This document shows, in pieces, positions 18,775-27,357 of a stretch of DNA of 64,000 bases. Where the stretch lies: NCBI RefSeq assembly GCF_014337925.2, contig NZ_CP143423.1, positions 650,501 through 714,500 on the forward strand, written 5' to 3'. Within the stretch, counting starts at the first letter, position 1; each line of letters opens with the position of its first letter. The stretch is from Roseobacter fucihabitans (GTDB lineage: Bacteria > Pseudomonadota > Alphaproteobacteria > Rhodobacterales > Rhodobacteraceae). The notes under the pieces are model-generated. The model made no database searches, had not been told where the DNA came from, and saw nothing but the letters and a program-made list of their open reading frames with translations. The position numbers and the translations under genes were made by a program.

Positions 18775-19155
18775 CTAATCGTATTGCACGACCTCGTATT
18801 CGATATTGTCGTGGTCATGGAAATAAAACCGGCGACCGGGCTCATAATCGGCGTGATTGACGGTCGTGAAACCCGCCACCTTTATCGCCTGCTCCGCCGC
18901 ATCGATATCCTCAACCGTCACGGCGATATGATTGAGCCCGCCGTTTGTCTGGTAACTGTCAGGTTTTGGCGTGATGCCTTTGCCGGGCGTATAAAGCGCC
19001 AGGTACTGCGTCTCTGTTCCGACATGGATGGATTGACCGCCATCTATCGCGGCCCCTTTCCAACGGATGTGCCACCCAAACAGATCACACATCCACGCCG
19101 CCGTCGCGTCATTGTCCGAGACCGTGACATTTGCGTGTTCGAGCATCGCGACCAT
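18775..19155 (-). CDS. VOC family (glyoxalase-like) protein
   Basis: A 126-residue vicinal-oxygen-chelate protein with two beta-alpha-beta-beta-beta modules. Putative metal ligands are His8 (MLEHANV), a histidine in LNHIAV in the second module and Glu in the terminal IEYEVVQYD. It may be a dioxygenase, a glyoxalase or a small-molecule resistance protein. AAGGAG lies 8 bases before the ATG. It is divergent from the SoxR-type regulator and its promoter carries a MerR-type operator, so it is probably that regulator's target. Confidence 0.87.
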   Translation of the reverse strand: MVAMLEHANVTVSDNDATAAWMCDLFGWHIRWKGAAIDGGQSIHVGTETQYLALYTPGKGITPKPDSYQTNGGLNHIAVTVEDIDAAEQAIKVAGFTTVNHADYEPGRRFYFHDHDNIEYEVVQYD

Positions 19156-19190
19156 TTGTTTTCTCCTTTGAATGAGTTTTGATGTCACCT

Positions 19191-19221
19191 ATCGTAATTT
19201 CTAAACCTAACTTTAGGTCAA
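19191..19221 (-). promoter_or_regulatory. MerR/SoxR-type promoter and operator for the VOC gene
   Basis: On the minus strand a -35 box TTGACC (19221-19216) and a -10 box TACGAT (19196-19191) are separated by exactly 19 bases, the long spacer typical of MerR-family promoters. A perfect dyad ACCTAA-NN-TTAGGT (19205-19218) lies in the spacer, as SoxR operators do. This points to redox-dependent activation of the VOC gene, and perhaps autoregulation of the divergent regulator. Confidence 0.75.
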
Positions 19222-19232
19222 GGAATTTCTTG

Positions 19233-19688
19233 ATGGCACTGCATGACGGGCTTTCCATTGGTGCGCTGGCGGATCGGACCGGTTTGGCCGTATCGGCCAT
19301 TCGCTATTACGAGGCGCAGGGCTTGATCAAACCCTGGCGTAACGCGGGCGGGCAACGTCGGTTTGAACGCTCCGATCTGCGTCGCCTGAGCTTTGTGATG
19401 ATCGCGCAGCAGTTCGGATTTACCCTGCCACAGATTCGCGCCGAACTGGATCGGTTGCCCGGCGGGCGCACCCCAACCAAGGCGGATTGGGCAAAAATCA
19501 GCGCGGGGTTTCGCGCCAGTCTCGACCAAAAGATCGACACCCTGACCCGCATGCGGGACAATCTGGACGGCTGCATCGGCTGTGGCTGCCTCAGCCTGCC
19601 CAATTGTGCGCTCTATAACCCCACGGACAAAGCGCGCGAAAAAGGGCAGGGACCGCGGTATCTGATGGGGGATCGCCCGGAAACGTAA
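19233..19688 (+). CDS. soxR: SoxR-type redox-sensing MerR family regulator
   Basis: A 151-residue MerR-family regulator with a SoxR iron-sulfur motif. The N-terminal winged helix (SIGALADRTGLAVSAIRYYE, then RRFERSDLRRL) is followed by a dimerisation helix. The C-terminal cluster CIGCGCLSLPNC gives the CX2CXCX5C arrangement that binds [2Fe-2S]. It senses superoxide or redox-cycling compounds. AAGGAA precedes the ATG at 19233; the longer frame from 19179 overlaps the operator and is rejected. Its only obvious neighbour target is the divergent VOC gene, with no soxS nearby, as usual outside enteric bacteria. Confidence 0.9.
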   Translation: MALHDGLSIGALADRTGLAVSAIRYYEAQGLIKPWRNAGGQRRFERSDLRRLSFVMIAQQFGFTLPQIRAELDRLPGGRTPTKADWAKISAGFRASLDQKIDTLTRMRDNLDGCIGCGCLSLPNCALYNPTDKAREKGQGPRYLMGDRPET

Positions 19689-19841
19689 CGTGATCACGCG
19701 CTGTTCGGCGTTGAACGCGTCGCTTTTACCCATATGTGACGTCCAGTTGCGATTGCATTGGGCCATAACGTGGTTTAGCCAAACGCGAACGATTGTTGCG
19801 CAGTCGCGCCAGCGCCGCGAAGATAATTAGGGGAGCCGGAC

Positions 19842-21491
19842 ATGTCCGAGAACGAACGTGAAACCATGGAATACGACGTTGTCATCGTGGGTGCTGGCCC
19901 GGCCGGGCTGTCGGCCGCCATTCGCCTCAAGCAGTTGAATGCGGATTGCGACGTGGTCGTGCTGGAAAAGGGCTCCGAAGTGGGCGCGCATATCCTGTCG
20001 GGTGCTGTGCTCGATCCGGTGGGTCTTGATGCGCTGATCCCGGATTGGAAAGCGAAGGGCGCACCGCTGAATGTGCCGGTGATTGAGGATAAATTCTACA
20101 TGCTGGGCGAGGCGGGGCAGATTCGCATTCCCAATGCGCCGATGCCACCGCTGATGAACAACCATGGCAATTACATCGTCTCAATGGGTAATGTGTGCCG
20201 CTGGATGGCTGAACAGGCCGAAGAGCTGGGCGTTGAGATTTTCCCCGGCATGTCCTGTTCGGAGCTGGTGTACGGCGAGCAGGGCGAGGTCAAAGGCGTC
20301 GTGGCAGGTGAGTTCGGCAAGAACTCTGATGGCACGAAAGGCGATGGCTATGAGCCGGGCATGGAGCTGCATGGCAAATACGTTTTCCTCTCCGAGGGCG
20401 TGCGCGGCAGCCTGTCCAAACAGGTGATCGACAAATACGACCTCTCCGCCGGGCATGAGCCACAGAAATACGGTCTTGGCATGAAAGAGATCTGGGAGAT
20501 TGACCCCGCCAAGCACAAGGAAGGCTCCGTCACCCACACGATGGGTTGGCCTTTGAATGGCAATGCGGGGGGTGGGTCTTTCATCTACCACCTTGAGAAA
20601 AATCAGGTTTATGTCGGCTTTGTGGTGCATCTGAACTACAAGAACCCGCATCTGTTCCCCTATATGGAGTTCCAGCGTTTCAAGCATCACCCCATCGTGG
20701 CGAACCTGCTGGAGGGGGGCAAGCGCATCGCTTACGGCGCGCGCGCGATCTCCGAGGGCGGGTTTCAGTCGATGCCGAAAATGGTGGCACCCGGCGTAGC
20801 ACTCTTGGGGTGTTCGGTGGGCATGGTCAACGTGCCGCGCATCAAGGGTAACCATAACGCAATGCTCTCGGGGATCGCGGCGGCAGAAGCTGCGATGGAG
20901 GCCATCAAGCATGACCGCAGCGGTGATGAGCTGAGCGCCTATGAGGTCGAGGTTCGCAACGGCCTGATCGGCAGCGATCTGCGTAAGGTGCGCAACGTCA
21001 AACCGCTCTGGTCGAAATATGGCCTGACGGCGAGCCTTATGATGGGCGGGCTGGACATGTGGACCAACACGCTCGGGTTTTCATTCCTCGGCACGCTGGG
21101 ACACGGCAAATCGGACGCGGAAGCGACCGAGGAGGCGTCCAAACATGCGCCCATCGATTATCCGAAACCAGATGGCAAACTGTCTTTTGACCGGCTGACT
21201 AATGTCGCGTTTTCCTTCACCAACCACGAGGAAAGCCAGCCTGCACACCTGACCCTCCGGGACGCGTCGGTGCCGGTGAACATCAACTTGCCGAAATTTG
21301 CAGGCCCCTCGGCGCGTTATTGCCCAGCGGGTGTTTATGAGTTCGTGGAAGAAGCCGGCAAGGACACGCGCTTCGTGATCAATTTTCAAAATTGCGTGCA
21401 TTGCAAAACCTGTGATATCAAGGATCCGGCGCAAAACATCGTTTGGACCACACCGCAAGGTGGAGACGGGCCAAATTACCCCAACATGTAG
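19842..21491 (+). CDS. electron transfer flavoprotein-ubiquinone oxidoreductase
   Basis: Passes electrons from reduced ETF (fatty and amino acid oxidation) to ubiquinone at the membrane. 549 residues, normal for the family. The N-terminal FAD-binding motif is VVIVGAGPAGLSAA (about 9-22). The C-terminal [4Fe-4S] ferredoxin-like domain has Cys in RYCPAGVYEF and the CVHCKTCDIKDP cluster near 525. There is no signal peptide, as expected for a monotopic enzyme. GGGGAG precedes the ATG. ETF subunit genes are not in the window. Confidence 0.95.
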   Translation: MSENERETMEYDVVIVGAGPAGLSAAIRLKQLNADCDVVVLEKGSEVGAHILSGAVLDPVGLDALIPDWKAKGAPLNVPVIEDKFYMLGEAGQIRIPNAPMPPLMNNHGNYIVSMGNVCRWMAEQAEELGVEIFPGMSCSELVYGEQGEVKGVVAGEFGKNSDGTKGDGYEPGMELHGKYVFLSEGVRGSLSKQVIDKYDLSAGHEPQKYGLGMKEIWEIDPAKHKEGSVTHTMGWPLNGNAGGGSFIYHLEKNQVYVGFVVHLNYKNPHLFPYMEFQRFKHHPIVANLLEGGKRIAYGARAISEGGFQSMPKMVAPGVALLGCSVGMVNVPRIKGNHNAMLSGIAAAEAAMEAIKHDRSGDELSAYEVEVRNGLIGSDLRKVRNVKPLWSKYGLTASLMMGGLDMWTNTLGFSFLGTLGHGKSDAEATEEASKHAPIDYPKPDGKLSFDRLTNVAFSFTNHEESQPAHLTLRDASVPVNINLPKFAGPSARYCPAGVYEFVEEAGKDTRFVINFQNCVHCKTCDIKDPAQNIVWTTPQGGDGPNYPNM

Positions 21492-21610
21492 GGTGCTATG
21501 GCGTCCAACGGAGCGGGGTGCTTGCGAAGGGTAGGACCCCAGTGCCATTGCGCCTGAGCCGCAACATGTTACCGTCTGGTCAACCTCCGTATCCAAAAAG
21601 GCATAAGCTT

Positions 21611-23320
21611 GTGTTCCGTAGAATGATGACATCCGCAGTCGCAATCGGGCTTTGTATCGCCTCTGCGGCCCCTTTGGCGGCGCAATCCAATGCGGGCGCG
21701 TACCTTGCGGCGCGCTCTGCCGCGATCCAAAGCGACTTTGAACAGGCGGCCTCCTATTTTACCCAGGCGCTCACGCGGGATCCGCGCAATTTCGGCTTGA
21801 TGGAAAGTGCTGTTGCCTCGCAACTTGCGCTGGGACGCATTGATCGTGCCGTGCCGATTGCGCAATCCCTCAAGGCTTCGGGGCAAAGCAGCCAGGTTGG
21901 TGAGCTTGTGCTGACCGCCCATAAAATCCTGCAACAGGATTTTGCCGCTCTTGAAGCAAAACCCATTGCGGACGCAGGCATCGGCCCCCTTGTGGATGGC
22001 CTGGTGCAGGCCTGGGCCTTGATGGGAAGTGGCAAGGTCTCCGAGGCGCTGGCGGGTTTTGACGAGGTTGCCGCGCAACCCGGCCTTATGGGGTTCGCGC
22101 TCTATCACAAGGCGATGGCGCTGGCGTCGGTGGGCGATTTCGAGGGCGCGGAACGCATTTTCGACGGCGATACCTCCGGGACGGTCATCCAAACCCGGCG
22201 TGGTGTTTTGGCGCGTACCGAAATCCTCTCTCAGCTGGGGCAGGGGGACAAGGCGCTGTCGCTCTTGCAGCAGATGTTCTCCGGCGCGACTGATCCGGAG
22301 ATTGAGCAAATCATCGTGCGGCTAGAAAATGGCGAGCAAATCCCGTTTCAGCATGTGAACTCTGCGCAGGACGGCTTTGCGGAGGTCTTTTTCTCGGTTG
22401 CTGCGGCTTTGCGCTCTGAGGCCGGACCGGAATATATTATCCTCTATGCGCAGATTGCGTTGAATTTGCGCCCCGATCACGTGGATGCGCTGCTTCTGAC
22501 GGCGGATATCTTTGAGTCGCTGGGTCAATTTGACGAGGCGATCAAGATTTACAAACGCGTTCCGGCAAACGACCCAAATTACCATGCAGCCGAGCTTGGG
22601 CGCGCCGAAGCGCTGCGTAGTTCTGATCGCCCCGAAGCGGCGATTGAGGTGCTCGAACAGCTGGCGCGCAGCCACGGCGAACTTGCGACGGTCCATTCGG
22701 CTTTGGGCGATGCGCTGCGCCGCGAAGATCGGTTTGGCGAGGCCGTTGCGGCCTATGACGCGGCTGCTGAGCTGGTCACCGACAAAGGCGGCCCAAGCTG
22801 GTTCCTCTATTACGCGCGCGCGATTTCGCAGGAACGTCAGGGGAATTGGGAAGCGGCAGAGAGTGATTTCCGGGCCGCGCTGGAGATCAACCCGAACCAG
22901 CCGCAGGTGTTGAACTACCTTGGCTACTCCCTTGTAGAAAAAACACAAAATCTGGACGAAGCCCTGGAAATGATCGAACGCGCGGTCGCCCTAAGCCCGG
23001 ATAGCGGGTATATTATCGACTCGCTGGGCTGGGCGCTCTATCGCCTCGGACGTTTTGAAGAGGCCGTGCCCCATATGGAGCGCGCGGTGGAATTGATGGC
23101 GGTGGACCCGGTGGTTAATGATCACCTGGGCGATGTTTATTGGGCTGTGGGGCGCAAACGCGAGGCGGAATTCCAATGGGCGCGCGCCTTGTCCTTTGTG
23201 GATATGGACGACCCGCTGAGCGAGGCTAAACCCGACCGGATCCGGCGCAAACTTGAGGTTGGCCTCGATGTGGTGCTGGAAGAAGAGGGCAGCGACCCTC
23301 TGGAAGTCGCGCGGGATTGA
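21611..23320 (+). CDS. secreted tetratricopeptide-repeat protein
   Basis: A 569-residue protein with a signal peptide (FRRMMTSAVAIGLCIASAAP, cleavage after LAA) and TPR units along most of its length (for example EQAASYFTQALTRDPRN, DEAIKIYKRVPANDPNY and EAAESDFRAALEINPNQ). It is probably a periplasmic or outer-membrane-associated scaffold. I choose the GTG at 21611: AAAAAGG lies nine bases before it and it supplies the two arginines a signal peptide needs. Alternatives are ATG 21566 or 21623. It lies 9 bases before ispE, so the two are probably cotranscribed. Confidence 0.82.
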   Translation: MFRRMMTSAVAIGLCIASAAPLAAQSNAGAYLAARSAAIQSDFEQAASYFTQALTRDPRNFGLMESAVASQLALGRIDRAVPIAQSLKASGQSSQVGELVLTAHKILQQDFAALEAKPIADAGIGPLVDGLVQAWALMGSGKVSEALAGFDEVAAQPGLMGFALYHKAMALASVGDFEGAERIFDGDTSGTVIQTRRGVLARTEILSQLGQGDKALSLLQQMFSGATDPEIEQIIVRLENGEQIPFQHVNSAQDGFAEVFFSVAAALRSEAGPEYIILYAQIALNLRPDHVDALLLTADIFESLGQFDEAIKIYKRVPANDPNYHAAELGRAEALRSSDRPEAAIEVLEQLARSHGELATVHSALGDALRREDRFGEAVAAYDAAAELVTDKGGPSWFLYYARAISQERQGNWEAAESDFRAALEINPNQPQVLNYLGYSLVEKTQNLDEALEMIERAVALSPDSGYIIDSLGWALYRLGRFEEAVPHMERAVELMAVDPVVNDHLGDVYWAVGRKREAEFQWARALSFVDMDDPLSEAKPDRIRRKLEVGLDVVLEEEGSDPLEVARD

Positions 23321-23329
23321 GCCGGTATC

Positions 23330-24229
23330 ATGGCTGATCTGGCGCAAGCTGTGCGGGTGTTCGCCCCGGCCAAGATCAATCTGACGCTGCATGTCACGGG
23401 CCAACGCGCGGACGGATATCACCTTTTGGATTCTCTGGTGGTCTTTGCCGATGTCGGGGATCACCTGGCGGTTCACAGGCAGGACGGTTTTTCGATGCGC
23501 GTGGAGGGGCGTGAGGCCGCAGCGGTACCGGCGGATACGGACAATCTTGTGCTGCGCGTCGCTGCTTTGTTCAAAGACCTGCAGGGTGCGCGGTTTCACC
23601 TCCTCAAAGAGCTGCCTGTTGCTTCTGGCATCGGCGGCGGGTCTGCGGATGCAGCGGCGGCTATGCGCGCGCTGGCGGCTCTTTCTCAGGCGGGCAATGC
23701 GCCTGACATGGCCGATGTTTTGCGACTGGGAGCGGATATCCCCATGTGCGTTAGATCGGATGCGGCGCGGGTGCGGGGGATCGGTGACAGGATCGAGCCC
23801 CTGACAGATTTACCGCCGCTCCATGCCGTTCTGGTCAATCCGCGTCGCGCGGTTTCAACGCCCAGCGTGTTCAAGGCTTTGCGTAATCGCAATCAGCCGC
23901 CGATGCCCGAGACCCTGCCGCACTTCGCGGATGCGTCCGACATGGCGGCTTGGCTGGGCACACAACGCAACGACCTGGAGGCCGCAGCCACATCGGTGGA
24001 CCCTGCGATTGCGCAGGTAAAGGCCGCTTTGGAAGCGTGCCAGGGCTGCATGTTGGCACGTATGTCAGGGTCAGGTGCCACATGTTTCGCGCTGTTCGCG
24101 GACCACCGAACCGCCAAAAATGCCGCCGCGCGCCTGTGTGAGGCACATCCCGACTGGTGGATTAAACCTGCGCGCCTGGGCGATCAGAGCCAGCGCGCAG
24201 CGCCTCAGTTAATCCGCTCAACTACATAA
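23330..24229 (+). CDS. ispE: 4-diphosphocytidyl-2-C-methyl-D-erythritol kinase
   Basis: Phosphorylates the 2-hydroxyl of CDP-methylerythritol in the non-mevalonate isoprenoid pathway. 299 residues, GHMP kinase family. Visible motifs are the N-terminal PAKINLTLHVTG (9-20), the ATP-binding glycine loop PVASGIGGGSADAAAA (about 93-108) and the C-terminal MSGSGATCFALF. Its 3' end overlaps the convergent polyprenyl synthase gene by 25 bases, another isoprenoid gene. Confidence 0.95.
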   Translation: MADLAQAVRVFAPAKINLTLHVTGQRADGYHLLDSLVVFADVGDHLAVHRQDGFSMRVEGREAAAVPADTDNLVLRVAALFKDLQGARFHLLKELPVASGIGGGSADAAAAMRALAALSQAGNAPDMADVLRLGADIPMCVRSDAARVRGIGDRIEPLTDLPPLHAVLVNPRRAVSTPSVFKALRNRNQPPMPETLPHFADASDMAAWLGTQRNDLEAAATSVDPAIAQVKAALEACQGCMLARMSGSGATCFALFADHRTAKNAAARLCEAHPDWWIKPARLGDQSQRAAPQLIRSTT

Positions 24230-25200
24230 TCGGCCAGATCATTCAGCATGTGTTTGACCTCGTGATCCGGCAGCGGCGTCAGCGCCGATTTCGCCTTTGC
24301 CGCCCAATCCCGCGCTGCTACGGCCGTATCCGTCAGGGCCGCATGTTTGTGCAGATAGGCAATGGCAGTGTCGAGATCGGCGTCGGTCTGTTTGCCTTTT
24401 TCGATGGTGCGCTCCCAAAAGGCGCGCTCTTCCGCCTCTGATTTGGCAACCGCCTTGATCAGGGGCATTGTCAGCTTGCGTTCACGAAAATCATCCCCGA
24501 TGTTCTTGCCAATTGCGCCCGCATCCCCTTGGAAATCAAGCAAATCATCGACGATCTGGAAGGCCACGCCCAAGGCATCGCCATAATCAAACAGAGCTCG
24601 TATCTGAGCCTCGGGCGCATCCGCGATGACGCCACCCACCTCCATCGCCGCCGAAAAAAGCGCCGCCGTCTTGCCGCGCACGACTTTTAGGTACACCTCT
24701 TCTGTGGTGGCCAGATCCTGACTGGCGGTCAGCTGTAAAACCTCACCTTCTGCAATGGTCGCAGAGGCATTTGCCAGAATATCCAACACCCGCAAGGAGC
24801 CGGTTTCCGTCATCAACTGGAAACTGCGCGCAAAGAGATAATCGCCCACCAGAACGGAGGATTTATTGTCCCAGAGCAGGTTCGCCGTGGGCCGCCCGCG
24901 CCGCTGCCCGCTCTCATCGACCACATCATCATGCAGCAGCGTCGCCGTATGGATGAACTCCACCGTCGCCGCCAAATTGATATGATAGCGGCCTTCGTAG
25001 CCGCACATATGCGCCGCCGCGAGCGTCAGCATGGGGCGCAGGCGTTTGCCGCCTGCCTCCACCAGATGCGCGGTGACCTCGGGGATGCGCGGGGCATGCT
25101 CGGAAGCCATGCGCGTGCGGATCAAATCGTTCACCGCGAGCATATCGGCGGCCAGAAAGGTGGCCATCCTGTCATGCGGTTTTTGTGATTTCTCACTCAT
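24205..25200 (-). CDS. polyprenyl (octa/decaprenyl) diphosphate synthase
   Basis: Trans-prenyltransferase that makes the long isoprenoid side chain of ubiquinone. 331 residues. The first aspartate-rich motif is LLHDDVVDES (DDxxD, near residue 88) and the second is QIVDDLLDFQGD (near 214). Small residues before the first motif fit a long-chain enzyme. The start is ATG 25200, which has GGGAAG at a proper distance; TTG 25209 and ATG 25206 are closer in and less likely. Convergent with ispE, overlapping by 25 bases. Chain length (ubiquinone-10 in this group) is inferred. Confidence 0.9.
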   Translation of the reverse strand: MSEKSQKPHDRMATFLAADMLAVNDLIRTRMASEHAPRIPEVTAHLVEAGGKRLRPMLTLAAAHMCGYEGRYHINLAATVEFIHTATLLHDDVVDESGQRRGRPTANLLWDNKSSVLVGDYLFARSFQLMTETGSLRVLDILANASATIAEGEVLQLTASQDLATTEEVYLKVVRGKTAALFSAAMEVGGVIADAPEAQIRALFDYGDALGVAFQIVDDLLDFQGDAGAIGKNIGDDFRERKLTMPLIKAVAKSEAEERAFWERTIEKGKQTDADLDTAIAYLHKHAALTDTAVAARDWAAKAKSALTPLPDHEVKHMLNDLADYVVERIN

Positions 25201-25261
25201 TGGCATCAACTTCCCGTTTGCAGGCTCGACAACATGGCCAGCTTGCCCTTACATCCCTGAT

Positions 25262-25477
25262 ATGAAGGAACTTTTGCGCAGCACCGACCCGACGATCATC
25301 GCCTTTGCCATGGCCCTTCTTCAAGGCGAGGATATAGACTGCTTTGAATTGGACGTAAACATGAGCGTGCTCGAAGGTAGCATAGGCATTTTTCCGCGCA
25401 GGCTGATGGTCCGCCCGGACGATCACACAGCGGCGCTGCGAGTGATGCGTGACAATGAAATCCCATTGGGAAAATGA
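25262..25477 (+). CDS. DUF2007 small protein
   Basis: A 71-residue conserved small cytoplasmic protein (MKELLRSTDPTIIAFAMALL, with a later EDIDCFELDVN segment), matching the DUF2007 family, sometimes called putative signal-transducing proteins. The fold resembles PII-like beta-alpha-beta proteins. Its stop overlaps the start of the methyltransferase gene by four bases (ATGA), an arrangement common in Rhodobacterales, so it is cotranscribed with that gene. Function unknown. Confidence 0.8.
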   Translation: MKELLRSTDPTIIAFAMALLQGEDIDCFELDVNMSVLEGSIGIFPRRLMVRPDDHTAALRVMRDNEIPLGK

Positions 25478-26214
25478 TGGATGACCTGACGCGGGACGCC
25501 TTTCTGGGCGGCTTGGTGCAGTTGTTGCAGCCGCGTGTGGGGTACCGGGCCGGCGTTGATCCGGTGCTTTTGGCAGCCAGCGTGCCGGCGCAGGCAGGGC
25601 AAAGCGTGCTGGATCTGGGCTGCGGTGTCGGGGCGGCGGCCCTATGTCTTGGCGCGCGGATTGCGGGGTTATCGCTCACCGGTGTTGAAATGCAGGCCGA
25701 GTATGCACAACTTGCCGCGCGCAATGGCGGTGGCAGGCTGGAAGTCGTCGTCGCGGATTTGAACGACCTGCCTGCGGATTTGCGCGAACGCCAGTTTGAT
25801 CATGTCATGGCCAACCCCCCGTATTTTGACCGAAAGGCTGGTCTTTCCGGTCAAAATGCTGCGCGTGAGGCGGCGTTGGGCGAAGCGACGCCGCTGGCGG
25901 TTTGGATCAAGGTGGCGGCGAAACGCGTAAAACCCAAGGGGCAGGTGCATTTCATTCACCGTGCGGAACGCATCCCCCAAATCCTTGAGGCTCTGCCCGA
26001 TCATATGGGAAGTATTGAGATCTTGCCGATCAGCCCGCGTATCGGTCGTGCGGCGGAACTGGTGATCCTGCGGGCGCGCAAAAATGGACGGGCTGCTTTC
26101 AAATTGCATGCGCCGCTGATTCTGCACGAGGGGGCGCGGCATCTCAGGGATGGGGACAGCTATGCGCCCCGTATCAAAGCAATTTTGCGGGATGGGACGG
26201 CGCTTGATTTTTGA
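25474..26214 (+). CDS. tRNA1(Val) (adenine-N6)-methyltransferase-like enzyme
   Basis: A 246-residue class I SAM-dependent methyltransferase of the TrmN6/YfiC type. The SAM motif I is VLDLGCGVGAAALCLG (about 46-61). Motif II has the acidic GVEMQAEYA, and motif IV is NPPYF (about 110), the signature of N6-adenine methyltransferases. It probably modifies the wobble-adjacent adenosine of tRNA-Val, but the exact substrate is inferred from family resemblance. Coupled to the DUF2007 gene by ATGA. Confidence 0.82.
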   Translation: MMDDLTRDAFLGGLVQLLQPRVGYRAGVDPVLLAASVPAQAGQSVLDLGCGVGAAALCLGARIAGLSLTGVEMQAEYAQLAARNGGGRLEVVVADLNDLPADLRERQFDHVMANPPYFDRKAGLSGQNAAREAALGEATPLAVWIKVAAKRVKPKGQVHFIHRAERIPQILEALPDHMGSIEILPISPRIGRAAELVILRARKNGRAAFKLHAPLILHEGARHLRDGDSYAPRIKAILRDGTALDF

Positions 26215-26326
26215 GCGACGTTAATACAATCTTAACGGGAGTCGTGTGCATGCTGCTAATGCGGCGTGACTTGAAGCGCAAGGTGTGCTCCACTCGATGT
26301 CGTACCGATGCAAACAGGAGGAATGG

Positions 26327-26491
26327 ATGAGCGTTACTGCACATGTCGAGCAACTGAAGAGAAAACATCAGTCCCTGAGCGATGCCGTGGAAGAGGCGCA
26401 ACGCGCCCCCGGTATTGATGACCTTGCAATCGCCGATCTGAAGAAACAGAAACTACGTCTCAAAGAAGAAATATCGCGATTATCGGCCTAG
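26327..26491 (+). CDS. YdcH family (DUF465) small protein
   Basis: A 54-residue protein, helical and highly charged (HVEQLKRKHQSLSDAVEEAQ, with LKKQKLRLKEEISRL at the end), matching the DUF465/YdcH family. AGGAGG precedes the ATG at 26327. A second, divergent member of the same family is cut by the end of the window at 63902, so the genome has at least two. Function unknown. Confidence 0.85.
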   Translation: MSVTAHVEQLKRKHQSLSDAVEEAQRAPGIDDLAIADLKKQKLRLKEEISRLSA

Positions 26492-27357
26492 TTTCGAGAA
26501 GACAGACTGGCGCGGGCCGCGATCACCGCCCCGCCAGTTACCAAAATTGCCGCGATACCCAGCGTTGCCGAAAATGCTGTAACGCCCGCAACGACCAGCA
26601 CACATGTCGACAAAAGAGGTGCCGCATAAGACGCTGTGCCCAAAAGCTGTATGTCGCCCTGCTTGACCCCAATATCCCAGACGAAAAACGCGAGCCCAAC
26701 CGGCCCCATGCCTAGAAGTAAAGTGGACCCCCAAGCGATTGCGGTTTGAGGGAATATTGTTTGCTCGAAGATGAGATGCAGCGGTAGCGACAGCGCAGCC
26801 GCAGCGAGGCAGAAGACGGTCACAGATTGCGTTGGTGCCGTTCCAACCAAACGGGACAGCACCGAATAGCCCGACCAGGTAAAAGCGCAGACAAGCGCCA
26901 AAAGGTAGCCAGCCATATGCGCGGTCTGAAATCCAGCGTCACCGCCCGATAAAATCAATGCGGCTCCAGTGAATCCGATTGTGGCACCGATCAAATGGCC
27001 CTTTTTGACCCGTTCACCCGGCAAAAACCCTGAGAGTATCACGATCAGCAACGGCCATAGATAAGCGATCAAGCCAGCCTCTGCCGCCGGGGCCAAGCGC
27101 AGGGCCGAAAAATACAAGGCGTGATACCCAAAAAGACCTAGTGAACCAAAGACATAGACCCGCAAAGGCACTGCGCGCAATGCGCCCAGCCCAGTGGAAA
27201 AATGCGTCCAGATCAGGCCGGAAACCCCGCCGATGGTAAAACAGATCGTATTGAGCAGCAGCGGTGGCGTCGGAGCTGAACCGACCGTTAACAGGGCCAG
27301 CAGGGACCACAGGATCACTGCGATGAACCCGATCAACGTCGCGCGGTGCCGCGTCAT
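26488..27357 (-). CDS. EamA/DMT family transporter
   Basis: A 289-residue drug/metabolite transporter with ten predicted membrane helices in two EamA repeats. It is likely an exporter of amino acids or metabolites; the substrate cannot be read from the sequence. Its start overlaps the stop of the LysR gene by four bases, so the regulator and transporter are one transcription unit. The 3' end meets the convergent DUF465 gene, overlapping by four bases. Confidence 0.88.
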   Translation of the reverse strand: MTRHRATLIGFIAVILWSLLALLTVGSAPTPPLLLNTICFTIGGVSGLIWTHFSTGLGALRAVPLRVYVFGSLGLFGYHALYFSALRLAPAAEAGLIAYLWPLLIVILSGFLPGERVKKGHLIGATIGFTGAALILSGGDAGFQTAHMAGYLLALVCAFTWSGYSVLSRLVGTAPTQSVTVFCLAAAALSLPLHLIFEQTIFPQTAIAWGSTLLLGMGPVGLAFFVWDIGVKQGDIQLLGTASYAAPLLSTCVLVVAGVTAFSATLGIAAILVTGGAVIAARASLSSRN

